Position numbers and translations under genes: made by a program
Shown here: positions 21,825 to 30,270 of the stretch, in pieces
Position numbering within the stretch: position 1 is the first letter of the stretch
Layout: the number at the start of each line of letters is the position of its first letter
DNA from: Streptomyces sp. NRRL WC-3626
Lineage (GTDB): Bacteria > Actinomycetota > Actinomycetes > Streptomycetales > Streptomycetaceae
Assembly: GCF_000718785.1 (NCBI RefSeq)
Contig: NZ_JOCA01000011.1
Location: forward strand, 124,001-188,000
Reading direction: 5' to 3'
Length of the DNA: 64,000 nt
Notes under the pieces: model-generated
The model's input: the letters and a program-made list of their open reading frames with translations, nothing else
Database searches by the model: none
Told to the model about the DNA's origin: nothing

Positions 21825-22988
21825 TCAGTCCCGGGCCAGGCCGAAGCGGGCTCGTAGGCCCGTCGTGCGGTCGTCCGTGGCCACCGCTGCCGCGCCTGCC
21901 GTCACCGTCTCGTAGACCGACAGGATGTCCGCGCCGACCGTCGACCAGTCGAAGCGGCGGACGTGGGCGCTGCCTCGTTCGCGGAGTTCCGTCCGGCGTT
22001 CCGGGTCGGCCAGGAGCCGTACGGCCGCGTCGGCGAGGGCGTTCGCGTCCTCGTTGGCGAACAGTTCGCCCGCCGCGCCCTGGTCGAGGACCTGTGCGAA
22101 CGCGTCCAGGTCCGAGGCGAGCACCGGCGCACCCGCCGACATGGCCTCGACCAGGATGATGCCGAAGCTCTCGCCGCCGGTGTTGGGCGCCACGTACAGA
22201 TCGACGCTGCGCAGGAAGCGGGCCTTGTCCTCGTCGCTGACCATGCCGAGGAACTCCACGCGCGGGCGCAGCTCACGCGGCAGCGACTCGACCGCCTCCT
22301 TCTCGTCGCCGCGCCCGGCGACCAGCAGCCGGGCCTGCGGGCGGGCGGCGAGGATCTTCGGCAGGGCCTTCATCAGCACGGGCAGGCCCTTGCGGGGCTC
22401 GTCGATCCGGCCGATGAAGCCGATGGTGTCGCCCTGCCACTCGGGCTTGGGTTCGGCCTTCGCGAAGAAGTCGACGTCGACGCCGTTGGGGATGACCACC
22501 GCGTCGCCGCCGAGATGCTCGACGAGGGTGCGGCGGGCGTACTCGCTCACCGCGATCCGCGCGCTGATCTTCTCCAGGGCGGCCTGGAGGATGGCGTAGG
22601 CGGCGATCATCGCGCGGGAGCGCGGGTTGGACGTGTGGAACGTCGCGACGATCGGCCCCTCGGCCGCCCAGCAGGTCAGCAGGCCGAGCGAGGGCGAGGT
22701 CGGCTCGTGGATGTGGACGACGTCGAAGGCGCCCTCGTGCAGCCAGCGGCGCACTCGCGCGGCGGACAGGAAGCCGAAGTTGAGCCGGGCCACCGAGCCG
22801 TTGTACGGCACCGGCACCGCGCGGCCCGCCGAGACGACGTACGGCGGCAGAGGCGTGTCGTCGTCGGCGGGGGCGAGGACGGACACCTCGTGACCGAGCC
22901 GGATGAAGTACTCGGCCAGGTCACGGATGTGGAACTGGACACCACCCGGTACGTCCCAGGAGTACGGGCAGACGATGCCGATCCTCAC
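21825..22988 (-). CDS. pimA: Phosphatidylinositol alpha-mannosyltransferase (PimA-type, GT4)
   Basis: This 387-residue GT-B glycosyltransferase transfers mannose from GDP-mannose to phosphatidylinositol, the first PIM step, at the inner face of the membrane. The N-terminal MRIGIVCPYSWDVPGGVQFH is characteristic. The GT4 EX7E motif is in GGESFGIILVEAM, and GFIGRIDEPRKGLPVLM is in the donor domain. The GTG at 22988 overlaps the acyltransferase stop as GTGA. It is the last gene of pgsA, acyltransferase, pimA, all overlapping. About 20 C-terminal residues are variable. Confidence 0.9.
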   Translation of the reverse strand: MRIGIVCPYSWDVPGGVQFHIRDLAEYFIRLGHEVSVLAPADDDTPLPPYVVSAGRAVPVPYNGSVARLNFGFLSAARVRRWLHEGAFDVVHIHEPTSPSLGLLTCWAAEGPIVATFHTSNPRSRAMIAAYAILQAALEKISARIAVSEYARRTLVEHLGGDAVVIPNGVDVDFFAKAEPKPEWQGDTIGFIGRIDEPRKGLPVLMKALPKILAARPQARLLVAGRGDEKEAVESLPRELRPRVEFLGMVSDEDKARFLRSVDLYVAPNTGGESFGIILVEAMSAGAPVLASDLDAFAQVLDQGAAGELFANEDANALADAAVRLLADPERRTELRERGSAHVRRFDWSTVGADILSVYETVTAGAAAVATDDRTTGLRARFGLARD

Positions 22989-23926
22989 GAGGTCCCCTTC
23001 TGGTCCTGTACGGGGGCGGTCGCGGGGTCCCGCGCGGGGTCGAGGTCCTTCAGCCACAAACGCTGCAGCATGTGCCAGTCCTCCGGGTGCTCGGCGATGC
23101 CCGTGGCGAAGGCGTCGGCCAGCGCCTGTGTCATGACGGACGTCTTCTCGGGCCGTGTACCTGACTCGGGGACCCCGACCGGCGGATGGACCCGGCCCCG
23201 CATCACCGTCGAGTCGTTGTACCAGAGGGTCACCGGCAGCAGTCGTGCGCCGGTCTGCTGGGCGAGCAGGGCGGGTCCGGCCGGCATCCGGGCCGTCTCG
23301 CCGAAGAAGTCGACCTCGACACCGGAGGCGGAGAGGTCGCGGTCGGCGACCAGACAGACCAGTCCGCCGTCGCGCAACCGCCGGGCCAGGGTGCCGAAGG
23401 CGGAGCCGCCGCTGTGCGGGAGCACCTCCATGCCGAGGCCCTCCCGGTAGGCGACGAACCGGTCGTACAGCGTCTCCGGCTTCAGGCGCTCGGCGACGGT
23501 GGTGAACGGTATGCCGAGCTTCGTGGTGACCCACGCGCCGGCGAGGTCCCAGTTGGCGAGGTGCGGCAGCGCCAGGATGACGCCCTTGCCTTCCGCCATG
23601 CCGTCGGTGAGGTGGTGCAGGTCCTTGGCCTCGAAGCCGCCGGCGACGCGCTCGGCGCTCCACGCGGGAAGCCGGAAGGACTCCATCCAGTAGCGCAGAT
23701 ACGAGCGCATCCCCGCGCGGGAGAGCTCCGCCAGCCGCTCCGGGCCCGCGTCCGGCACCACACGCGCGTAGTTGCGTTCCAGCCGGAGCACGCCCTTGCC
23801 GCGCCGTTTCCAGGCGAGGTCCGCGATACCGCGGCCGAGGCGTACGGCGACGGGCTCGGGGAGCTTCTTGACGGTGCCCCAGCCGGCGCCGTAGAGGGCG
23901 TCGGCCAGCCGCTCCTGGGCGCTCAC
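22985..23926 (-). CDS. Phosphatidylinositol mannoside acyltransferase (LpxL/HtrB family)
   Basis: This 313-residue membrane-associated acyltransferase carries the HX4D motif of the family in LALPHLANWDLAG (about residues 125-137), plus LVADRDLSASGVEVDFFG and PAGPALLAQQTGA. The position between pgsA and pimA indicates that it acylates PI mannosides, as in mycobacteria. The GTG at 23926 (VSAQERLADALYG) overlaps the pgsA stop as GTGA. The C-terminal 15 or so residues are polar and probably disordered. Confidence 0.88.
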   Translation of the reverse strand: MSAQERLADALYGAGWGTVKKLPEPVAVRLGRGIADLAWKRRGKGVLRLERNYARVVPDAGPERLAELSRAGMRSYLRYWMESFRLPAWSAERVAGGFEAKDLHHLTDGMAEGKGVILALPHLANWDLAGAWVTTKLGIPFTTVAERLKPETLYDRFVAYREGLGMEVLPHSGGSAFGTLARRLRDGGLVCLVADRDLSASGVEVDFFGETARMPAGPALLAQQTGARLLPVTLWYNDSTVMRGRVHPPVGVPESGTRPEKTSVMTQALADAFATGIAEHPEDWHMLQRLWLKDLDPARDPATAPVQDQKGTS

Positions 23927-24594
23927 TTCGCGGCCTCGCTCCCCTGGGTCTCCTGCCGTTCCGCGGCCTCCGCCTCGGCGGACTCGCGGCGCACGGTGAC
24001 CACTCGCTGGATCAGCGTGACCAGGCTGCCGACGGCGACGATCCACAGGGCGACGGGCAGCAGGTACTGGATGCCCGGCACACCGAACGTGTGCAGGCCC
24101 GCGAAACCGGCCGCGACCAGCGAGATCACCAGCCGCTCGGCCCGCTCGACCAGGCCGTTGACCGCGACGGGCAGGCCGATCGACTCGCCGCGCGCCTTGG
24201 TGTACGACACCACCTGACCGCTGGCCAGACAGAAGATCGACACCGCGCACAGGGCGATGTCGTCGCCGCCCCCGGCGTACCAGAGGGCGAAGCCGCCGAA
24301 GATCGCGCCGTCGGCGACCCGGTCCAGGGTGGAGTCCAGGAAGGCGCCCCAGCGGCTGGAGCGGCCGAGCTGGCGGGCCATGTTGCCGTCGACGAGGTCG
24401 GAGAACACGAACAGCGTGATCACGACCGTGCCCCAGAAGAACTCGCCCATGGGGTAGAAGACCAGCGCGCCGGCGACCACTCCCGCGGTGCCGATGAGGG
24501 TGACCGTGTCGGGGCTGACCCCCCGCCGGATGAGAAACGCGGCGAACGGTGTGAGGACACGCGTGAAGAAAGCACGCGCGTACTTGTTCAGCAT
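23923..24594 (-). CDS. pgsA: CDP-alcohol phosphatidyltransferase (phosphatidylinositol[-phosphate] synthase)
   Basis: This 223-residue integral membrane enzyme with about six helices joins CDP-diacylglycerol to inositol phosphate in actinobacteria. The CDP-alcohol signature DLVDGNMARQLG...GAFLDSTLD (about 62-88) is complete, with the four Asp residues in place. The ATG at 24594 (MLNKYARAFFTRV) has GGGAAG just upstream. It is the first gene of the overlapping pgsA-acyltransferase-pimA unit. The gene name follows common annotation; the product is phosphatidylinositol-type rather than phosphatidylglycerol-type by context. Confidence 0.88.
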   Translation of the reverse strand: MLNKYARAFFTRVLTPFAAFLIRRGVSPDTVTLIGTAGVVAGALVFYPMGEFFWGTVVITLFVFSDLVDGNMARQLGRSSRWGAFLDSTLDRVADGAIFGGFALWYAGGGDDIALCAVSIFCLASGQVVSYTKARGESIGLPVAVNGLVERAERLVISLVAAGFAGLHTFGVPGIQYLLPVALWIVAVGSLVTLIQRVVTVRRESAEAEAAERQETQGSEAAK

Positions 24595-25456
24595 GGTCTT
24601 CCCGACGGTCGGTAGAGCCACGTGGCCCCTACTGACCACCCGGCGCGCCCAATCGTAGCCACGCACACGCGGGAGCGACGGCACGGCACCCGAACACCCG
24701 CGCGGGAAACGGCGCGGCCCGGCCGCCCCCGAACCCCTCGGGCGCGCGTGCCCCACCCGAAGAACGCGAGAGGGCACCCGGGACCGTCCCGTCATCACCC
24801 CCACGCCCGGTCCACCGGGCAGAAGCCGCCCTGCGCCCCGCAGGCGCCCGCGCCGGGATGCCCGGCGAACTCCGGGCCGCGGACACGCGCCGCGCCCGCG
24901 TGGGCCGGGCACGGACACCCGGATCGCGTCGCTTCGAACGGCATGAGGAGCCGCCCCTGCCCGGCCCGCCGACCGTGGCCCCGCCCGCCCGGCGCGGGCA
25001 GGAACAGCCACACCGACCCCCCGCCGGGCAGCGGCCGCCCCGCTCCGCAGCGAGCCCGGGGTGGCCCTCGGGACGGGCCGGGCGCAGGGCGTTCCGAACC
25101 ACGTACGCCGTAGCACCCGGCGCCGGGCCCCTCCGGCTCGGCCGGGCGGAAGGATCACGGCCCGCGACACCGGCGCGATCGGTGCCGGGCACCGGGGCAC
25201 GGTGTTCCGGCCGTCGGCAGGGCGAGCGGCTGCCGGGGCCGAGGCCGACGGCGGGCGGACCACCCGCGTGAACGCACCGCGTCACGAACGCGTGGGACGC
25301 CCCGGGGCGCCGGCGGCGGGATCGCGTCGTTCGTATGGACGCGTCGTGACGGGAGTGGAAAGCTCGAAGGACCGCGGGCGTCGCCGGAGCCGCACCGCAC
25401 GCGGATTCCGCGGGTCCGCGCCCACAGTGACCTCACCGTGCACGGGAGGCAGGATC
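24595..25456. other. 862-bp divergent spacer, no gene recognised
   Basis: The region lies between pgsA (leftward) and the EF-G-like gene (rightward) and must hold both promoters. All longer reading frames in it are Arg/Pro/Gly-rich with no domain, start signal or family resemblance. GGGAGG at about 25444-25449 is the ribosome-binding site for the EF-G-like gene. No clear RNA gene or inverted repeat was identified. Confidence 0.45.
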
Positions 25457-27655
25457 ATGGGCGACAAGACGCACTCACACCCCGGGGCCGCCGGCAGGGC
25501 ACGAGCGGCCGACCACCCCACGTCCGTACGGAATGTGGTGCTGGTCGGCCACTCCGGATCGGGCAAGACCACGTTGGTGGAGGCTCTCGCGCTGACCGCG
25601 GGAGCCGTGAACCGGGCGGGCCGCGTGGAGGACGGCGGCACCGTCTCCGACTACGACGACATCGAGCACCGGCAGCAGCGCTCCGTACAGCTCTCCCTGG
25701 TGCCCCTCGAATGGGACGGCATCAAGGTCAACCTCTTGGACACCCCCGGATACGCCGACTTCGTCGGAGAACTCAGGGCCGGTCTGCGGGCGGCGGACGC
25801 GGCCCTCTTCGTCGTCTCGGCCTCCGACGGGGTGGACGGCACCACCCGCATGGTGTGGGACGAGTGCGCGGCGGTCGGCATGCCGCGCGCCATCGTCGTC
25901 ACACACCTGGAAGCGGCACGCGCGGACTTCGAGGAGATGACCCGCGTCTGCGCGGAGACCTTCGGCGGCGACGACCCCGACGCCGTACTGCCCCTCTACC
26001 TGCCGCTGCACGGCCCGGAGGGACCCGACGGGCACGCGCCCGTGACCGGCCTGACCGGACTGCTGTCGCGGAAGCTGTTCGACTACTCCACCGGCGAGCG
26101 CAAGGAGTCCGAGCCCGGCGAGGACCAGCTCCCGCTGATCGAGGAGGCCCGCGGCCGGCTCATCGAGGGCATCATCGCCGAGAGCGAGGACGAGACCCTC
26201 ATGGACCGCTACCTCGGCGGCGAGCAGGTCGACGTCGAGACCCTCATCGAGGATCTCGAACGGGCGGTCGCGCGCGGCGTGTTCCACCCCGTCCTCGCCG
26301 CCGCCCCCGCCGCCGACGGCGCCCGCCAGGGACTCGGCACGGTCGAACTGCTGGAACTGGTCACCGGCGGCTTCCCGACCCCGCTCGAGCACGGCACCCC
26401 GAACGTGACCACCCCCGACGGCGAGCCGCGCGAGCTGAAACCGTGCGACCCCGAGGCCCCGCTGGTCGCCGAGGTCGTGAAGACCTCCTCCGACCCGTAC
26501 GTCGGCCGGATCTCCCTCATCCGGGTCTTCTCCGGCACCCTGCGCGCCGACCAGACGATCCACGTCTCCGGACACGGGCTCGCCGACCGCGGCCACGAGG
26601 ACCACGACGTCGACGAGCGCATCGGCGCGCTGTCCACCCCGTTCGGCAAACACCAGCGTCCCGTCTCCCACGTCATCGCGGGCGATCTCGCGTGTGTGGC
26701 GAAGCTCAGCCGCGCGGAGACCGGCGACACCCTGTCCGCCAAGGACGACCCGCTGCTCATGGAAGCCTGGGACATGCCCGACCCGCTGCTGCCCCTGGCC
26801 ATCCGGGCACACAGCAAACCCGACGAGGACAAACTCTCCCAGGGCCTGTCCCGGCTGGTCGCCGAGGACCCGACGATGCGGCTGGAACAGAACCAGGACA
26901 CCCACCAGGTGGTCCTGTGGTGCCTGGGCGAGGCGCACGCGGACGTGGCCCTGGAACGGCTGCGCGGCCGCTACGGCGTCCAGGTCGACGTCGTACCGCA
27001 CCGCGTGTCGCTCAGGGAGACCTTCGGCGGCAAGGCCGCCGGACGCGGCCGGCACGTCAAACAGTCCGGCGGCCACGGACAGTTCGCCATCTGCGAGATC
27101 GAGGTGGAACCCCTGCCGAACGGCTCGGGCATCGAGTTCGTCGACAAGGTGGTCGGCGGTGCCGTGCCACGCCAGTTCATCCCCTCCGTCGAGAAGGGCG
27201 TACGGGCCCAGGCCGGCAGGGGAGTCGCCGCCGGACATCCCCTCATCGACGTCCGCGTGACACTCCTCGACGGCAAGGCGCACTCCGTGGACTCCTCCGA
27301 CGCCGCGTTCCAGACCGCCGGCGCGCTCGCCCTGCGGGAGGCCGCCTCGGACGCGAAGATCCATCTGCTGGAGCCGGTGGCCGAGGTCAGCGTCCTGGTC
27401 GGCGACGACTACGTCGGCCCCGTGATGAGCGACCTGTCCGGCCGGCGCGGCCGGGTGCTCGGCACCGAGCAGTCGCCCGGCGGACGCACCCTCATCAAGG
27501 CCGAGGTCCCCGAGATCGAGATCGGCCGGTACGCCATCGACCTGCGCTCCCTCTCCCACGGCACGGCCCGGTTCAGCCGCCACTACGCACGGCACGAACC
27601 CATGCCGCCGCAAGTGGCGGACCGGGTCAGGGAAGAGGCGCGCGCCACCTCGTAG
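25457..27655 (+). CDS. EF-G-like GTPase (EF-G2 type)
   Basis: This 732-residue translational GTPase has the five-domain layout of EF-G. G1 is GHSGSGKTT (31-39) and G3 is DTPGYADF (95-102). G4 is not the canonical NKxD: the corresponding stretch is VVTHLEAAR (THLE at about 149-152). The switch I Thr region RGIT is replaced by RSVQ. The later EF-G domains are present (GRGRHVKQSGGHGQFAI; YVGPVMSDLSGRRGRVLG). It is probably not the housekeeping translocase. The ATG at 25457 follows GGGAGG. It has its own plus-strand position between divergent conserved operons. Confidence 0.85.
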   Translation: MGDKTHSHPGAAGRARAADHPTSVRNVVLVGHSGSGKTTLVEALALTAGAVNRAGRVEDGGTVSDYDDIEHRQQRSVQLSLVPLEWDGIKVNLLDTPGYADFVGELRAGLRAADAALFVVSASDGVDGTTRMVWDECAAVGMPRAIVVTHLEAARADFEEMTRVCAETFGGDDPDAVLPLYLPLHGPEGPDGHAPVTGLTGLLSRKLFDYSTGERKESEPGEDQLPLIEEARGRLIEGIIAESEDETLMDRYLGGEQVDVETLIEDLERAVARGVFHPVLAAAPAADGARQGLGTVELLELVTGGFPTPLEHGTPNVTTPDGEPRELKPCDPEAPLVAEVVKTSSDPYVGRISLIRVFSGTLRADQTIHVSGHGLADRGHEDHDVDERIGALSTPFGKHQRPVSHVIAGDLACVAKLSRAETGDTLSAKDDPLLMEAWDMPDPLLPLAIRAHSKPDEDKLSQGLSRLVAEDPTMRLEQNQDTHQVVLWCLGEAHADVALERLRGRYGVQVDVVPHRVSLRETFGGKAAGRGRHVKQSGGHGQFAICEIEVEPLPNGSGIEFVDKVVGGAVPRQFIPSVEKGVRAQAGRGVAAGHPLIDVRVTLLDGKAHSVDSSDAAFQTAGALALREAASDAKIHLLEPVAEVSVLVGDDYVGPVMSDLSGRRGRVLGTEQSPGGRTLIKAEVPEIEIGRYAIDLRSLSHGTARFSRHYARHEPMPPQVADRVREEARATS

Positions 27656-27864
27656 CCGGCGCCGGGAAGCCCCGGTGTGCGCCCGCGCACGCGCCCGCCA
27701 CCGGGGCGACTCCGGAATGCCTCACTCCGTGGTGACGGACGGCTTCGGCAGTCCGCCCACAGCGGACACCGGCTGCGGATACGCTGAAGACCTGATCAAC
27801 AGGTGTGCGCAGCACGGAAGTCGGGAAGGCCGCAAGACGACAGTCGCGGCGATCGGGGGCGGGA

Positions 27865-29520
27865 ATGACCGTTGAGAGCGGTTACGCGGATTTCTTCGGT
27901 CCGCAGGTACCGCGCACGGGCGATGAAGGGCAGACGCCGACGTTCGCGCTGGCCTCCGCCGCCTACCGGGACAACGAAGCGGACGAGATACTCAAGGCCA
28001 ACAGCGAGTGGCACAAGTCGGCCGTCAGCAAACCCAGGCTGAAGCTGTTCCGGCCGAACCTGGGCGAGGCCTACTCCAGAGCGATCATCGACCGGATGCT
28101 GGGCTCCGGCCGCGCGCCGCTCATCCAGTCCTTCGGCGCCCAGCCCCAGGTCGTGGTCGAGCACTCGCTCGCGGCACACCGCATCCGCCGCGAGCGGGAC
28201 AACTGGCTGAGCGCCGTCATGGTCCTGTGCGGGCTGCTCTTCCTGCCCGGCCTCCTCGTCTGGCTGCTCGTCTTCCAGATCCGTACGACGATGGCCAAGC
28301 GGGACGACAAACGGGCCGGGGCGCTCGCCACCACCCTGCTGGTCGCGGTGGGCGCCCTCGCCGTGCTGTTCCTGATCCGTATGCCCTTCGACGGATTCTG
28401 GGGCTGGTACGCGCGCGCGTCGGTCGTCGCCCCGGTGCTCGGCTGGTTCTGGGCCAAGCGGATCTGCGAGCGCACGGCGAAGGACCTGCGCGAGCGCTGG
28501 GACAGCCTCCTCTCCGGCAGCAGCGTCGGCGCCAAGGTCCCCGAGGCCGTACCGAGCAGCCCGGGCGAGACGGCCGCCGAGCAGCTGCGCCAGTCACTGG
28601 CCCGGCTCAGCGCCGAGCAGCAGTCCAACTCCGTCTTCTACGCCGGCCCCAAGGGCATACTCGGCATGGGCACCCGCTGGGGCAGCTGGCAGCTCGCCGA
28701 GGAGCTGGTACCCGCCGACCCGGACCGGGAGATCAACCCGTTCCGCAGCTGGGACGTCATCAGGTCCATCCACGACCGGCTGCGGATGCTGGAGCGCGGA
28801 CCGCTGCACACCGGCGGCTTCCCCAAACCGTCCGTACGGCACTGGATCGTCACCCCGATCGGCGAGAACGCCGGAGGAGTGTCCCGGCCCGAGGGCACGG
28901 ACGTCGAGGCGTACCAGATCAAGTCGCACGCCATACAGGACATCTGCAACAAGCAGCAGTTCGGCGCGGGCGACCGGCACTACCTGGGCGTGCAGTGGAC
29001 GCTGTGGGACGGCCAGTTGGTGATCACGATGCTGATCACGGTGACCGTGCTGCACGAGACGCTGCGCATCGAGGTCACCGGGCACGCGCTGGGGCCGGTG
29101 CACTCGCTGTTCACCAGCAAGCCGGCCGCCAAGGAGAAGGAGGTCCAGAAGTCGGTCAGGTTCTGGGAGACCCGGAAGGTGAAGCTCCCGCTGGTCGACT
29201 CGGACGAGGTGGTACGCCTGGCCGCGCGGGCGCCCCTGACCTGGTATCCGCCGCTGCTGTACTGGCTGGGCGGCAAGCTGAGCCTGCCGGAGCCGTTCGG
29301 GCTGCGGCACGCGTGGGCGGACAAGCCGTGGCGGCACCGGTTCATGGCGGACGACGCGTTGCGGGCGGCCACGCCGGTGTTGCGGGCGGTGCACTCCGCC
29401 GCGATCAAGGTGCTGGCGGAGAACGGGGTGGACACGGAGAAGTTCGGGTCCCGGTCGTCGTCCCTGAGCACGGCCGTGCAGGATGCCGCGCCGCGGAAGG
29501 CGGACGTGTACGACGCGTGA
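27865..29520 (+). CDS. Large hypothetical membrane protein
   Basis: This 551-residue protein has no family I can name. The N-terminal 110 residues are soluble. About three hydrophobic helices follow (SAVMVLCGLLFLPGLLVWLLVF at about 115-136; ALATTLLVAVGALAVLFLI; SVVAPVLGWFWA). A long C-terminal cytosolic-looking part contains one more hydrophobic segment (LVITMLITVTVL). The start is ATG 27865 (MTVESGYADFF). It follows the EF-G-like gene by 209 nt on the same strand and may be co-regulated. Coding composition is normal, so it looks like a genuine resident gene. Confidence 0.75.
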   Translation: MTVESGYADFFGPQVPRTGDEGQTPTFALASAAYRDNEADEILKANSEWHKSAVSKPRLKLFRPNLGEAYSRAIIDRMLGSGRAPLIQSFGAQPQVVVEHSLAAHRIRRERDNWLSAVMVLCGLLFLPGLLVWLLVFQIRTTMAKRDDKRAGALATTLLVAVGALAVLFLIRMPFDGFWGWYARASVVAPVLGWFWAKRICERTAKDLRERWDSLLSGSSVGAKVPEAVPSSPGETAAEQLRQSLARLSAEQQSNSVFYAGPKGILGMGTRWGSWQLAEELVPADPDREINPFRSWDVIRSIHDRLRMLERGPLHTGGFPKPSVRHWIVTPIGENAGGVSRPEGTDVEAYQIKSHAIQDICNKQQFGAGDRHYLGVQWTLWDGQLVITMLITVTVLHETLRIEVTGHALGPVHSLFTSKPAAKEKEVQKSVRFWETRKVKLPLVDSDEVVRLAARAPLTWYPPLLYWLGGKLSLPEPFGLRHAWADKPWRHRFMADDALRAATPVLRAVHSAAIKVLAENGVDTEKFGSRSSSLSTAVQDAAPRKADVYDA

Positions 29521-29564
29521 GCGTTCGGATACGGGGTGTCGCGGCGCCGGGTGGGGGTGGGTGC

Positions 29565-29631
29565 GCGGCTCGGCGCTAACGAGGTGCCGCTGCGCCCACC
29601 CGTGCCGCCGCAGCGGCACGATGGCCCGCGG
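29565..29631. repeat. 67-bp dispersed repeat, copy 1
   Basis: This element carries the core CGCCCACCCGTGCCGCC and a hairpin CGTGCCGC-CGCA-GCGGCACG (29601-29620). A second copy, roughly 85% identical, is at 50389-50455. It sits between convergent genes (hypothetical protein and HIT) and ends exactly at the HIT stop codon, so it could double as a transcription terminator. Confidence 0.75.
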
Positions 29632-30180
29632 CTACGGGGTCGGCCAGGCCTCCGCGAGCATCTTGCGGGTGTCTGCGAGGAGTTGGGGCAGGACCTTGGT
29701 GTGGCCGATCACGGGGAGGAAGTTGGTGTCGCCGCCCCAGCGGGGGACCACGTGCTGGTGGAGGTGGGCGGCGATGCCCGCGCCCGCCACCGTGCCCTGG
29801 TTCATGCCGATGTTGAAGCCGTGGGCGCCGGACGCGGTGCGCAGAGCCGTCATCGCCTGCTTGGTCAACTCGGCCAGCTCGGCCGTCTCGGCCTCGGTGA
29901 GATCCGTGTAGTCGGCGACATGCCGGTAGGGGACGGTCATCAGGTGGCCGCCGTTGTACGGGTAGAGGTTGAGCACCGTGTACACCTGCTCGCCCCGCCT
30001 GATGATCAGCCCGTCCTCGTCGGACTTCGCCGGGATCGAGCAGAAGGGGCATGCCTCGCCGGCATCAGGGCTGCTCGGCTTGTTCTCGCCCTGGATGTAC
30101 GCCATCCGGTGGGGCGTCCACAGACGCTGAAACGCGTCTGGCGTCCCCACTCCCAGCTGCTGTTCCGGCTCACTCGTCAT
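29632..30180 (-). CDS. HIT-family protein (histidine-triad nucleotide hydrolase)
   Basis: This protein of about 182 residues contains the HIT motif as HLHQHVVPRW (about 140-149). A CPFC motif near residue 43 (EACPFCSIPA) and NLYPYNGGHLMTVPYRHV complete the fold. Actinobacterial homologues next to pgsA are AP4A hydrolase or phosphorylase-like. The start is placed at ATG 30180 (MTSEPEQQ); no strong Shine-Dalgarno sequence is visible, and GTG 30204 is possible. It follows thrS after a clear terminator, and an inserted pair of plus-strand genes separates it from pgsA. Confidence 0.88.
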   Translation of the reverse strand: MTSEPEQQLGVGTPDAFQRLWTPHRMAYIQGENKPSSPDAGEACPFCSIPAKSDEDGLIIRRGEQVYTVLNLYPYNGGHLMTVPYRHVADYTDLTEAETAELAELTKQAMTALRTASGAHGFNIGMNQGTVAGAGIAAHLHQHVVPRWGGDTNFLPVIGHTKVLPQLLADTRKMLAEAWPTP

Positions 30181-30218
30181 GCGTGCAGCATATGGCGTCC
30201 CCACAGGGCCACGGAAAA

Positions 30219-30244
30219 GCCCCCCGGGATCACTCCCGGGGGGC
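30219..30244 (-). terminator. Rho-independent terminator after thrS
   Basis: The 11-bp perfect stem (GCCCCCCGGGA and TCCCGGGGGGC) encloses TCAC. On the minus strand it is followed directly by TTTT, one of the few U-tracts after a hairpin in this window. It lies 27 nt past the thrS stop. Confidence 0.85.
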
Positions 30245-30270
30245 CGAGCTCCACTGCTGTGGGATTCAGA

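Noticed and set aside
24629..25285. A 218-codon minus-strand frame in the pgsA/EF-G spacer
   Set aside because: Arg/Gly/Pro-rich with no ribosome-binding site, domain or plausible start.
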